Positions 45,525-54,046 of a stretch of 64,000 nt of DNA are shown here, one piece after another. The position numbers were made by a program, and so were the translations under genes. The stretch is from CAYTAU01 sp964442075 (GTDB taxonomy: Bacteria > Bacteroidota > Bacteroidia > Bacteroidales > CAYTAU01), in contig CAYTWH010000004.1 of NCBI GenBank assembly GCA_964442075.1, positions 1 through 64,000 on the forward strand, read 5' to 3'. Below the pieces are notes generated by a model that was not told where the DNA came from, made no database searches, and was given only the letters and a program-made list of their open reading frames with translations. Position 1 is the first letter of the stretch; each line of letters begins with the position of its first letter.

Positions 45525-45974
45525 ATGCAAGATGTAAATCCAATAAAAAATCCAAGTATTCAAGACAACAAAACCAGATATTGCAAATTCTTTAATATAA
45601 TGTCGTATATCTATGCAATTAATGTATTTGTACTAAATATTTATATTGGCTATGAAATAGTTTGTTGTTTTATGGATGATGGATTTTCATTTTTAGGAGG
45701 TCTTTTTATTGGCGCATCATACATTGTAACAATCCCGTTAAACATTTTTGTTGTAATTCAAGCCAAAAAGAGACGTAATCAGAAAAGAGGAGCCCGCATT
45801 TTCTTTCTTATTATTGGTATCATTACAATATTAATTGGTCTAATTTTATATAATGCTACCCCAATTTGGACTTATATTTTATTATTGGGGCTTTTGCTTG
45901 TTATCTCCATAATTATCTGCAATTATCAGAAAAAGAAATCCTCTGCTGGTGCGAGCTCAATGTCATTAAGTTAA
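45525..45974 (+). CDS. Small multi-spanning membrane protein
   Basis: 149 residues, four predicted membrane helices (about 24-45, 57-80, 95-112, 115-135). No family recognised. The last ~11 residues (SSAGASSMSLS) are encoded by the repeat CTCTGCTGGTGCGAGCT, also found at the end of the gene at 42380, so the C-terminus may be repeat-derived. Confidence 0.55.
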   Translation: MQDVNPIKNPSIQDNKTRYCKFFNIMSYIYAINVFVLNIYIGYEIVCCFMDDGFSFLGGLFIGASYIVTIPLNIFVVIQAKKRRNQKRGARIFFLIIGIITILIGLILYNATPIWTYILLLGLLLVISIIICNYQKKKSSAGASSMSLS

Positions 45975-45982
45975 ACATAAGC

Positions 45983-46158
45983 TTATCAGTTGCCCCGCCT
46001 TTTAAGGCGGGGATATTAAATATTGTAAAAATAGGGCTTTAGCCCAAAAGTCTTTTAAGTTCGCATTTAATTTATAAATTCTTTATATTCTTTTTGGGCT
46101 GAAGCCCATTTAATTTTTGTACTTCAACCCCCGACCTAAAGGTCGGGGCAACTGATAA
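45983..46158. mobile_element. MITE-like inverted repeat element, 176 bp
   Basis: Inverted ends TTATCAGTTGCCCCG(C/A)C at both sides (45983 and 46158). Inside are four hairpins: CCCCGCCTT/AAGGCGGGG, GGGCT/AGCCC (ttt), GGGCT/AGCCC (ga) and CCCCGACCT/AGGTCGGGG. The two inner hairpins can also pair with each other, so the whole element can fold as one cruciform. No coding capacity; probably a non-autonomous element or REP-like unit. Confidence 0.7.
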
Positions 46159-46248
46159 ATGAGCATCTCAACTCTTAACTTAATAACATTGGGTGCGAGA
46201 CTCCTGTGGCGTTCCATAATATAAAAAACCAAATTAAATAAAAAATAG

Positions 46249-46256
46249 TATTTTTG
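46249..46256 (+). promoter_or_regulatory. Candidate -7 element TATTTTTG of the PorP/SprF gene
   Basis: Exact -7 consensus 16 bp before the ATG at 46272; the surrounding AAATAGTATTTTTGGGG recurs at 52239-52255. No TTTG at the ideal distance. Confidence 0.4.
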
Positions 46257-46271
46257 GGGTAGGAATAGCAA

Positions 46272-47231
46272 ATGAAAAAACTAATATTAATATTAACACT
46301 TTTTGCAAGTATAACATTTGTTTATGCTCAAGACATTGCATTTGTAAATCCATATAGTACTCCAATATATTTAAATCCTGCTTTTGCCGGATATGAGGGC
46401 TGTTCTAGAATAGCTTCTACATTTCAAAATCAATGGCCATCAATTGGTACACTAACTGCCAGAAGCATGAGCTCATACGATCAGTATGTAAAACAATTGC
46501 ACGGAAGCTTTGCAGTTAGATACATGTTCGACACACAAGAATATACAGGCTCTAAAATGAATACTGCATATTTCACATACTCGCCCAATATAAGATTATT
46601 TGATAAAAAACTTTTTATCAGTCCGGCCATAGAAATAGGCTGGCGTAGAAATAAAACTAATTGGGATTTCTATTACCCATCATTCCAAGACCCAAGATTA
46701 TATCCTTTATTTGGTCCTGAAGTTATCAAAAGACCAGATAAAGATGTTCTGAATGTACTTGACATCAATAGCGGAGTTCTTATCTCGCACAAAAATTTTG
46801 TGTATGGTGTAGCATTGCATCATATCAATAAGCCAGATATTATCTTTCCTATAGGATGGCAACTAAAACGAAAACTAACAGCACACTTTTCTTACCTATT
46901 CGAAATTAATGAGAATTACAAATTGTCGCCATCTATATTGTTTACTAATCAGGATGGCATACAGCAGTATAATTCTTCGCTGGCTTTTTTATATAGTAAT
47001 TTGAGAATTGCAGCAGGCTATGGTATGAATCCAGATTTACATAATGATATACTTTATTTAAATTTGGGATATCAGAAGAAATGGCTTAGAATTATATATG
47101 GATATGAATTGCTTATTTCTAGGCTGAAAAATCATCGCACACTAGGTACACATGAAATAGGCTTTATAGCTACATTTAATTGCAAAAACAAAAAGGAAAA
47201 CAGAAAAGGTGTAGAACTGATAAATTTTTAA
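46272..47231 (+). CDS. PorP/SprF family T9SS membrane protein
   Basis: 319 residues with signal peptide (MKKLILILTLFASITFVYAQ). The family start is clear: DIAFVNPYSTPIYLNPAFAGYEGCSRIA, then NQWPSI and YDQYVKQLHGSFAVRYM. Forms an outer-membrane beta-barrel; SprF/PorP proteins help secrete or attach specific T9SS cargo at the cell surface. It is followed by the giant SprB-repeat protein at 47552, so the pair is probably functional, though the usual order has SprF after its cargo. Confidence 0.9.
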   Translation: MKKLILILTLFASITFVYAQDIAFVNPYSTPIYLNPAFAGYEGCSRIASTFQNQWPSIGTLTARSMSSYDQYVKQLHGSFAVRYMFDTQEYTGSKMNTAYFTYSPNIRLFDKKLFISPAIEIGWRRNKTNWDFYYPSFQDPRLYPLFGPEVIKRPDKDVLNVLDINSGVLISHKNFVYGVALHHINKPDIIFPIGWQLKRKLTAHFSYLFEINENYKLSPSILFTNQDGIQQYNSSLAFLYSNLRIAAGYGMNPDLHNDILYLNLGYQKKWLRIIYGYELLISRLKNHRTLGTHEIGFIATFNCKNKKENRKGVELINF

Positions 47232-47261
47232 AAAATAAACCCTGCTAAGCCCCGCTACCGA

Positions 47262-47275
47262 ACGCTTTGCAGCGT
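47262..47275. repeat. Variable-stem hairpin (ACGCT/TTGC/AGCGT)
   Basis: Five-bp stem 31 bp after a stop codon, preceded by AACCCTGCT; similar to the hairpin at 43924. Confidence 0.55.
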
Positions 47276-47510
47276 GTGTGTTTAACAAATCTGCAAATAA
47301 AAGAAGTTTTTAACTACTAAAGGGAATTCAGTTAAAAATCTATATCCCCAAATAAACAGGATTTTTTTTTGTGCAATAATACCAAAATGCTACAAAAAAG
47401 ACTCATTATCAAAACAACTACGGCAAATTATGTAATAGGAAATAAGTTATTCTGGAAATAAATTATTATATGTATCTTACAAAATATAATTTATAATTAT
47501 AAATTGTCCG

Positions 47511-47518
47511 TATATTTG
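47511..47518 (+). promoter_or_regulatory. Candidate -7 element TATATTTG
   Basis: Exact -7 consensus 33 bp before the ATG at 47552; no TTTG at the ideal distance. Confidence 0.4.
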
Positions 47519-47551
47519 AGATTTATATACTAAAATTTAAATTCTTTTTTT

Positions 47552-50500
47552 ATGAAAAATTTACTATTCTTTTTAGTTCTTTTATGTGTTTCATTTAATC
47601 TTTTTTCTCAAACAGAATCATTCGATTCTGGAGTCTTTCCCCCTACCACTCCTTTTTCAATTACTACTCCTATAAGTGGTAATGGTATGGCTTTCTCAGG
47701 CGATTTACAATGGTATAGAAGTGACGATGCAATTGTAAATGGTACTTTCCAAAACTCTGGTTTAGATAATGGTTATGGTGGCACAGGTAATTGTGTAGTT
47801 ATGAACTCAGAAAAATGGTGTTGTGGTTGGGATATAGATATGACACTTAACCCTGTAGATTTGAGTGGATATTCTGCCCCTAGAATGAAATTTTTTATTA
47901 AACATAAAGATGGTGATGAAGAGCTTCTTATTCAGGCTAGTACTGGTGGTGCTTTTACCACATTATTAACTATTCAACAAAATTATGCAGATTGGTCTCC
48001 AATATTTGTAGATCTCAGTGCATATGCAGGATTAAGCAATGTTCAAATTAGATTTCATGGTCAGGAAGGCCCTTCTGATAATTCATATGCGACAAATGTT
48101 GGCATTGATGAAATACTTATAGAAGAGCAATTAGCTATGACATATGTTTCTTCTACAACAAGCCAGACAGGGTGTAATATGTATCAAAATGGAATAGACC
48201 AACCCTTAATGAGAATAGAAGTTGTTACACAAGGATCATTATCTCCTTTAAACCTAAGCGATATTATTTTAAATACTAATGGTACTACAATTCCTAGTGA
48301 TATTTCAGCTGAAAAAATTTATTATACTGGTACAAGTAATCAGTTTAATACTTCAAATCTTTTTGGCTCTAGTGTTTCAACAGGTACATACACAATTAGT
48401 GGAAGTTTTACATTGGAAGAAGGAACAAATTATTTTTGGTTAGCATATGATATCCCTATTACTGCAACACTTGGAAATAATTTTGATGCAGAATGTACTG
48501 AACTCATTATTGATGCTACATCTCAATATCCAACAATAACAGCCCCAATTGGTTCACTAACATTAAATAACTCTAACGTGTTTTCTGTAACAAATTTAAA
48601 TGATTCTGGAACCGGTTCTTTACGCGGAGCATTAAGTGCAGCTAATTCTTATGGATGTGATGCTATTGTTGATGCCAGAGGGGTGCAAGGCGATATTTTG
48701 TTTAATAGCCATTTTACTATTAATTCAACCCATCATATTACAGTTATTGGACCTGGTGCCAGTATTCTAAGTATTGATGGAACTAATAATTCTATTTGGG
48801 GTTTTACACATTCAGGACCAGGATTATTAACTATTGAAGGATTAAAATTTCAGAATTTTAATGGAAATAAAGCTCTTTATTGTAATAATACAGAAACAGA
48901 AATTAAATATTGTCATTTTTATAATAATACTGCTGGAGCTACTTATTTCCCTGATGGACATGTAGAAATTTGGAATACTACTTTTGAATCAAATTCAACC
49001 ACTTCTTCTGGGGGTGCTATTTATAACCCAGGTTGTAATTTAGGATTACATAATTGTACTTTCTATAATAATACTGCAGGAAATGCTGGTGGAGCAATAA
49101 ATGCTTCAGGTCCAACTACCATAGAGAATTGTACTTTTACCGAAAATACAGCAAACAATGTTTCATACAATGGAGGAGCAATAAAAATTGGCGATGCGTT
49201 AATAGTCTATAATACAACATTTAATAATAATCATGCACCAGGCACAGGTAAAGATGTATCAGGAAGTATTGAAATGTATTATTCTCATATTTCTCAACCA
49301 GCTGGAGCAACAATAACTGGTTCAAATAATGTATCTGGAGTTATTGTTGATATGGACACACTTGCTGACTATGGTGGGTCTGTTCCTACCTGTGCACTTT
49401 TGGTAACCTCTACTGATCTTATTAATGCAGGAGATAATTCTACTGCTTTACCAAAGGATCAAAGAGATTTTTGCAGATTAGATATTCCTGATATTGGAGC
49501 ATTTGAGTTTAATGCAGATGCCCCGGCAAATGTTACTGTGAGTATTTTTGCTAGCTCTACTGAAATTTGTGATGGAACTCCAGTTACATTTACTGCCAGT
49601 TATGCAAACGCAGGTGCAAGTCCAACAATTCACTGGACCTTAAATGGATGTGTTGTGCAGAGTGGTGCATCAACTACTTATATTAATAGTACAATTGCAA
49701 ACAATGATTTTATTGGATTTATTTTAGAAACAGATAATCCTTCAACTTGTGAAATACCTGAATTTGTTTATTCTGAAGAAATTGTTATTACTGTTGCTGG
49801 TCCTTATAGTTATGTAACTAATGAGACTATTTGTGATGGTGAAACTTATGATTTTCAAGGAAATTCACATACTACTACTGGAACTTATCCTTTTAATTAT
49901 ACTTCAATTTACGGTTGTGACTCAATTTATACACTTAATCTTACTGTTAATCCTGTTAATGCAGAATCGTATGCAGTAAGTTCATGTGATAGCTTAGTTT
50001 CTCCAAGTAGTCTCTATACATGGTATTCAACAGGTGTTTATAAAGACACTCTCCCCAATATTTTTGGTTGCGATAGTATCCTTACTATTGATGTTACAAT
50101 AAATAATAGTAATTCTGGATCTGAAAATATTTCTGCTTGTGGAACTTATACATGGTCTGCAAATGGGCAAACATATACAAGTGATGGTTCATATACTGCG
50201 GTTATACCAAATTCATACGGATGTGATTCAATTGCTACCTTAAATTTAACTTTTTATTCAATTACAGCTTCAATAAATATTCTTAACGATGCAACTTGTG
50301 GCTTTGATAATGGCTCAGCAGAAGCAATTGTTAGTGGAGGAATTCCTCCATACACATATAATTGGTCAAATGGAGACACAACTTCAGTTGCAGACAGTCT
50401 TTCTGCTGGAATGCATTCTGTTCAGATTACCGATGATAATGGTTGTTATACAATGGTGTATTTTACTGTTAACAGCACAGGTGGTCCTGTTATTACTTTT

Positions 50501-52000
50501 AACAGTTTAACAGATATTTTGTGTAATGGAGAAAACACAGGAACAATAGATATTAGTGTTACAGGTGGAGTTCAACCCTATACAATACAATGGAGCAACG
50601 GAGCCACTTCGGCTTCAATCAGTGGTCTTACGGCAGGAAATTATCAGGTAATGGTAAGTGATGATAATGGATGTATGGCAAGTTTTGATACAATTATTAT
50701 TCAACCCGATTTATTGGAAGCAGCTTTTACATTAACAAATCCTGCATGCTTGGCAAGCGATGGAGAAATATCGGTTGTTGTTACTGGAGGAGTAACAAAT
50801 TACATTTACAACTGGAGTTCAGGCGGAACAACAAACATTATTACAGGTTTAAGTGCAGGAACATATTCTTTAACAATAACAGATAATAACTCTTGTGTAT
50901 TGATTGACAGTGTTGCATTAACAAGCACGGGCGGTCCTGTTATTACTCTTGACTCTATTCAATCAGTAGGCTGTGGTAGTTTCAGTGGAGCTATTTATGT
51001 TTCTGTTACAGGAGGTACAACACCTTATGCTTCTTACGAGTGGTCAAATGGATCAACATTTGAAGATCTTATTGATGTTGTTCCCGGCATATACTACCTT
51101 ACTGTTACAGATGGTTCAGGTTGTATAGCATTATTTAGCCATGAAATAATTGCAATAGAACCCTTAGAACAACCAATTTGCGTAGTAATGGTTGATAGTG
51201 CAACAGGAATGAATCTTGTTGTATGGGAAAAAGTTCAACCTTTTTTAATTGACCATTATAATATTTATCGTGAGAGCTGGTACGCTGGTCAGTATGATTT
51301 TATTGCTAGTGTGCCTTATGATGATATGAGTGAGTATGTTGACCCAACAGCAAACCCAACAACTCGTTCGTGGCGTTATAAAATATCAGCAGTTGATTTT
51401 TGTGCTCAGGAATCGCCATTAAGCGAGCATCATAAAACAATTCACTTAACAATAAACGAAGGCTTGGGGCAAACATATAATCTTATATGGGATCATTACG
51501 AAGGATTACCCTATTTTACATACTATATTCACCGATATATGAATTCAACAGACTGGGTGTTGATAGATTCACTTCCTTCTAATTTAACATCTTATACTGA
51601 TGACCCAGGAACAATGGGCGGATTACTTTACAAAATAAGTATTAATACACCAAATGCCTGTATTCCTACAAGTACGGTAAAATTAAATGGAGGACCTTAT
51701 AGCCACTCTGTTTCAAATCTTGAGGATAATGGAATTGCGGTTGGAATTATTAATAAAAATACTGATATGCATACCGTAATATTTCCAAATCCAAATACAG
51801 GAGAATTTACTGTTAATTCAAACAATTCAATAAATTACATTGAAGTATTAAATATTAACGGACAACTTATAGAAAAAATAGAAACAGGTAAAAATATATT
51901 TAATGTAAAACTAAACCTAAAAGAGCAATCTAAAGGCATCTACATTATAAAAGTAGCAACTCTTAAAGGAGTTACTGTTGAGAAAGTTGTTTTGGAGTAA
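47552..52000 (+). CDS. Giant secreted SprB-repeat/beta-helix protein with T9SS sorting domain
   Basis: 1482 residues with signal peptide (MKNLLFFLVLLCVSFNLFSQ). Layout: a jelly-roll N-terminal domain (about 21-200); a beta-rich domain holding EEGTNYFWLAYDI (about 205-345); a parallel beta-helix opening VTNLNDSGTGSLRGALSAAN (about 348-655, with many ENCTFTENTA-type turns); Ig-like and C-x-TY/YGCDSI repeats (about 660-905); four SprB repeats (about 906-1205, units with GG-x-x-PYTY-x-WSNG and LTAGNYQVMVSDDNGC); a pair of fibronectin-III-like domains; and a type A sorting domain from FPNPNTGEFTV to EKVVLE. Likely a surface adhesin or motility-type filament. Its partner is the PorP/SprF gene upstream. 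Confidence 0.9.
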   Translation: MKNLLFFLVLLCVSFNLFSQTESFDSGVFPPTTPFSITTPISGNGMAFSGDLQWYRSDDAIVNGTFQNSGLDNGYGGTGNCVVMNSEKWCCGWDIDMTLNPVDLSGYSAPRMKFFIKHKDGDEELLIQASTGGAFTTLLTIQQNYADWSPIFVDLSAYAGLSNVQIRFHGQEGPSDNSYATNVGIDEILIEEQLAMTYVSSTTSQTGCNMYQNGIDQPLMRIEVVTQGSLSPLNLSDIILNTNGTTIPSDISAEKIYYTGTSNQFNTSNLFGSSVSTGTYTISGSFTLEEGTNYFWLAYDIPITATLGNNFDAECTELIIDATSQYPTITAPIGSLTLNNSNVFSVTNLNDSGTGSLRGALSAANSYGCDAIVDARGVQGDILFNSHFTINSTHHITVIGPGASILSIDGTNNSIWGFTHSGPGLLTIEGLKFQNFNGNKALYCNNTETEIKYCHFYNNTAGATYFPDGHVEIWNTTFESNSTTSSGGAIYNPGCNLGLHNCTFYNNTAGNAGGAINASGPTTIENCTFTENTANNVSYNGGAIKIGDALIVYNTTFNNNHAPGTGKDVSGSIEMYYSHISQPAGATITGSNNVSGVIVDMDTLADYGGSVPTCALLVTSTDLINAGDNSTALPKDQRDFCRLDIPDIGAFEFNADAPANVTVSIFASSTEICDGTPVTFTASYANAGASPTIHWTLNGCVVQSGASTTYINSTIANNDFIGFILETDNPSTCEIPEFVYSEEIVITVAGPYSYVTNETICDGETYDFQGNSHTTTGTYPFNYTSIYGCDSIYTLNLTVNPVNAESYAVSSCDSLVSPSSLYTWYSTGVYKDTLPNIFGCDSILTIDVTINNSNSGSENISACGTYTWSANGQTYTSDGSYTAVIPNSYGCDSIATLNLTFYSITASINILNDATCGFDNGSAEAIVSGGIPPYTYNWSNGDTTSVADSLSAGMHSVQITDDNGCYTMVYFTVNSTGGPVITFNSLTDILCNGENTGTIDISVTGGVQPYTIQWSNGATSASISGLTAGNYQVMVSDDNGCMASFDTIIIQPDLLEAAFTLTNPACLASDGEISVVVTGGVTNYIYNWSSGGTTNIITGLSAGTYSLTITDNNSCVLIDSVALTSTGGPVITLDSIQSVGCGSFSGAIYVSVTGGTTPYASYEWSNGSTFEDLIDVVPGIYYLTVTDGSGCIALFSHEIIAIEPLEQPICVVMVDSATGMNLVVWEKVQPFLIDHYNIYRESWYAGQYDFIASVPYDDMSEYVDPTANPTTRSWRYKISAVDFCAQESPLSEHHKTIHLTINEGLGQTYNLIWDHYEGLPYFTYYIHRYMNSTDWVLIDSLPSNLTSYTDDPGTMGGLLYKISINTPNACIPTSTVKLNGGPYSHSVSNLEDNGIAVGIINKNTDMHTVIFPNPNTGEFTVNSNNSINYIEVLNINGQLIEKIETGKNIFNVKLNLKEQSKGIYIIKVATLKGVTVEKVVLE

Positions 52001-52105
52001 AATATTAAAATAATTGATGGAATAAAAGAATTATCAAAGATTTACATTCATTTGAAAAATACAACATAAATATTATCAATATTTCTTTTAGTCTCCCCGT
52101 ATTCC

Positions 52106-52126
52106 AGCGTAGATTGTATCTGCGCT
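52106..52126. repeat. Variable-stem hairpin (AGCGTAGAT/TGT/ATCTGCGCT)
   Basis: Nine-bp stem (one wobble) with TGT loop. Confidence 0.6.
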
Positions 52127-52137
52127 TCAAATAGAAG

Positions 52138-52152
52138 TCAGTCTGTGACTGG
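52138..52152. repeat. Variable-stem hairpin (CAGTC/TGT/GACTG)
   Basis: Five- to six-bp stem with TGT loop, 12 bp after the preceding hairpin. Confidence 0.55.
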
Positions 52153-52221
52153 CAAAATAAAACTAGATTCCCTCTTTCAAGGGAATGACCTAGCTACTGC
52201 ACCGCTCCAGTCAGATTATAT

Positions 52222-52251
52222 CTTGTGGTAAATAAAAAAATAGTATTTTTG
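52222..52251 (+). promoter_or_regulatory. Promoter of the gene at 52319
   Basis: CTTG at 52222-52225, 18 nt, then TATTTTTG (52244-52251), an exact -7 box. Confidence 0.5.
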
Positions 52252-52318
52252 GGGGAGAAAGGAAAAAGCAAAGCTTTTTAAAGTCAAAAGACAAATATCA
52301 AAAGTGAAAAATGAAAGT

Positions 52319-53122
52319 ATGAGAAAAGTAATTTTACTTAAATTATTATGTCTTGTTTGTATATCTAATTGCTTAACCCAAGATTATATAATCTTGAAAG
52401 GGAATAATGATACTTTAAAATGTTATATAGTAAAAGATAAAATTACCAGTATTGATTATAAAAGTCTAAATACTAGAGATATTACTATCTACAATATAAA
52501 GTATAATGAATATGATGGGTATGTTTTAGAAAACAATAAACTTACCGAAGATGAAAGAGAATCATATATTAAACAAGTGCAAGAAATTTTTACTGAAAGC
52601 AACGATACTGCTAAAAGGGTAATTTACAGAAGTTTTGAAGAATTTAAAGATTTAAAACCATCTTTTACCGATACATTCTTTCTTAAAGAAAAATTTAAAT
52701 TTCTCTTGTTTGAATATATAACCAGATTATATACAATTGATTCTACAGGAAAAGAAAAAAGAATTCGAAAACCAATTTGGGGATATTATAATGGCTTCAA
52801 CACATATATTAAATTCGGTGATGGATATGGAATGCTTAATACAATAGGGAGATATTGCATATTTTTTGGAGAGAAAACTAGTTATAATACCATGGGAGTT
52901 GGTATTAATGATACGAATCTGCCCTATAAACAAACTACTAGTGCATATTATTTTTTGGATTATAATACAGGAGATATTTATTTACTTAATAATTATAATC
53001 TTAAAACTCGTATTTTATCTCAGGATAAAGAATTATTAGAATCTTTTAAAAAAGAGCGTGAAAAAAAACCCAAAAGAGGGCAATATATTGTAAAATTTAA
53101 TAAAAAACATCCTATTGAATAA
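52319..53122 (+). CDS. Exported protein of unknown function
   Basis: 267 residues from the ATG at 52319 (a GTG at 52304 would add 5). Signal-like start MRKVILLKLLCLVCISNCLT. The mature part is charged, mixed alpha/beta (LKGNNDTLKCYIVKDKITSI; TRLYTIDSTGKEKRIRKPIW; YNGFNTYIKFGDGYGML), and ends strongly basic. No family recognised. In the accessory stretch with its own promoter. Confidence 0.6.
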   Translation: MRKVILLKLLCLVCISNCLTQDYIILKGNNDTLKCYIVKDKITSIDYKSLNTRDITIYNIKYNEYDGYVLENNKLTEDERESYIKQVQEIFTESNDTAKRVIYRSFEEFKDLKPSFTDTFFLKEKFKFLLFEYITRLYTIDSTGKEKRIRKPIWGYYNGFNTYIKFGDGYGMLNTIGRYCIFFGEKTSYNTMGVGINDTNLPYKQTTSAYYFLDYNTGDIYLLNNYNLKTRILSQDKELLESFKKEREKKPKRGQYIVKFNKKHPIE

Positions 53123-53241
53123 TAGTATTTTTATGGGAAAGGAAAAAGGAGTTCTACGAAAATGGAGAACTTATTAAGACAGACTAATATAGTAATAGAA
53201 ACCCTACCCGGGCTTAGTCTCCAAACTAAGTCCTAAATATA

Positions 53242-53278
53242 TAGTCAGCCTGTAACTAACATGTATTTCTACTGACTA
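53242..53278. repeat. Long hairpin TAGTCAG/CTGACTA
   Basis: Seven-bp arms at 53242-53248 and 53272-53278; an upstream GGGCTTAGTCTCCAAACTA (53210-53228) recurs at 55527-55545. Confidence 0.55.
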
Positions 53279-53335
53279 GAATTTTGCAATCCGTTATAAA
53301 CCTTAGCCTCTCAACTAAGATTAACCCAAGCTTTT

Positions 53336-53366
53336 TTTGTAAGCACATAAATTATTTGTAATTTTG
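53336..53366 (+). promoter_or_regulatory. Promoter of the cold-shock gene
   Basis: TTTG (53336-53339), exactly 19 nt, then TAATTTTG (53359-53366): a full consensus match. It follows AAGCTTTTTTTG, as at 55579. Confidence 0.65.
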
Positions 53367-53420
53367 TAGCAAAACAATTTGTATAACAATACAATTTGTA
53401 AACATTAAATAAGAAGAAAA

Positions 53421-53870
53421 ATGGGGAAATCGCAAGAAACTTTTAACAAGAGTGAAAAAGAGAAAAAACGTTTAAAGAAAAAGAAAGCTAAGCAACAAAA
53501 ACGAGAAGAACGCAGAACAGCAAAATCAGAAGAAGGTGGACTAAATAACCAAATGGCATATGTTGATGAAAATGGACATCTCACAGATACTCCTCCTGAT
53601 TTGACAAAGAAAAAGAAGATAAATGCAAAAAACATAGAAATTGGTGTTCCCAAAAGGGAGAATGATAGAACTTCATCAATACGAAGTGGTGTAGTTGAAT
53701 TTTTCAACAAATCAAAAGGTTTCGGGTTTATTAAAGAACTAGAAACTAATGATAAATATTTTGTACATGTCAACGGTTTGACAGAGGAAATTGATGAAAA
53801 CGATAAGGTTACTTTTGAGCTAGAGCGCGGCTTAAAAGGTATGAATGCTGTTGATGTGAAAAAGGTGTGA
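53421..53870 (+). CDS. Cold-shock domain protein with basic N-terminal tail
   Basis: 149 residues. A lysine/arginine-rich N-terminal tail (about 1-60: KEKKRLKKKKAKQQKREERR) is followed by a linker and a cold-shock domain (about 88-149) with RNP1 KGFGFI and RNP2 YFVHV. It binds single-stranded RNA or DNA, probably as an RNA chaperone. This tail-plus-CSD layout is common in Bacteroidota. It has its own consensus promoter and a leader of about 50 nt. Confidence 0.9.
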   Translation: MGKSQETFNKSEKEKKRLKKKKAKQQKREERRTAKSEEGGLNNQMAYVDENGHLTDTPPDLTKKKKINAKNIEIGVPKRENDRTSSIRSGVVEFFNKSKGFGFIKELETNDKYFVHVNGLTEEIDENDKVTFELERGLKGMNAVDVKKV

Positions 53871-54046
53871 TTTTCTAAAACATTGATTGGTGCTCAATTT
53901 ATAAGTTAAAATCAAGTTTTGCCAATTGTAGATGGCAATAATCCCAATGTTGCGAATTTGCAATCACAAGTGTTATAAACATAACAAAATAACCCAGCTC
54001 CCTAACAAAAATTTTTTGTGATAATGAAATCAAAAGTATTACAAAA

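Larger units (their letters stand above)
47232..47551. other. Intergenic region before the SprB-repeat gene
   Basis: 320 bp with the hairpin at 47262-47275, an AACTACTAAAGGG stretch like other spacers here, and a TATATTTG -7 box at 47511-47518. No gene is seen. Confidence 0.5.
52001..52318. other. Spacer with hairpins and promoter
   Basis: 318 bp holding the hairpins at 52106 and 52138 and the promoter at 52222-52251. No gene is seen. Confidence 0.5.

Noticed and set aside
53405..53773. Minus-strand frame opposite the cold-shock gene
   Set aside because: Low-complexity Ser/Phe/Leu translation that is the shadow of the Lys-rich cold-shock gene, which has a consensus promoter and known motifs.
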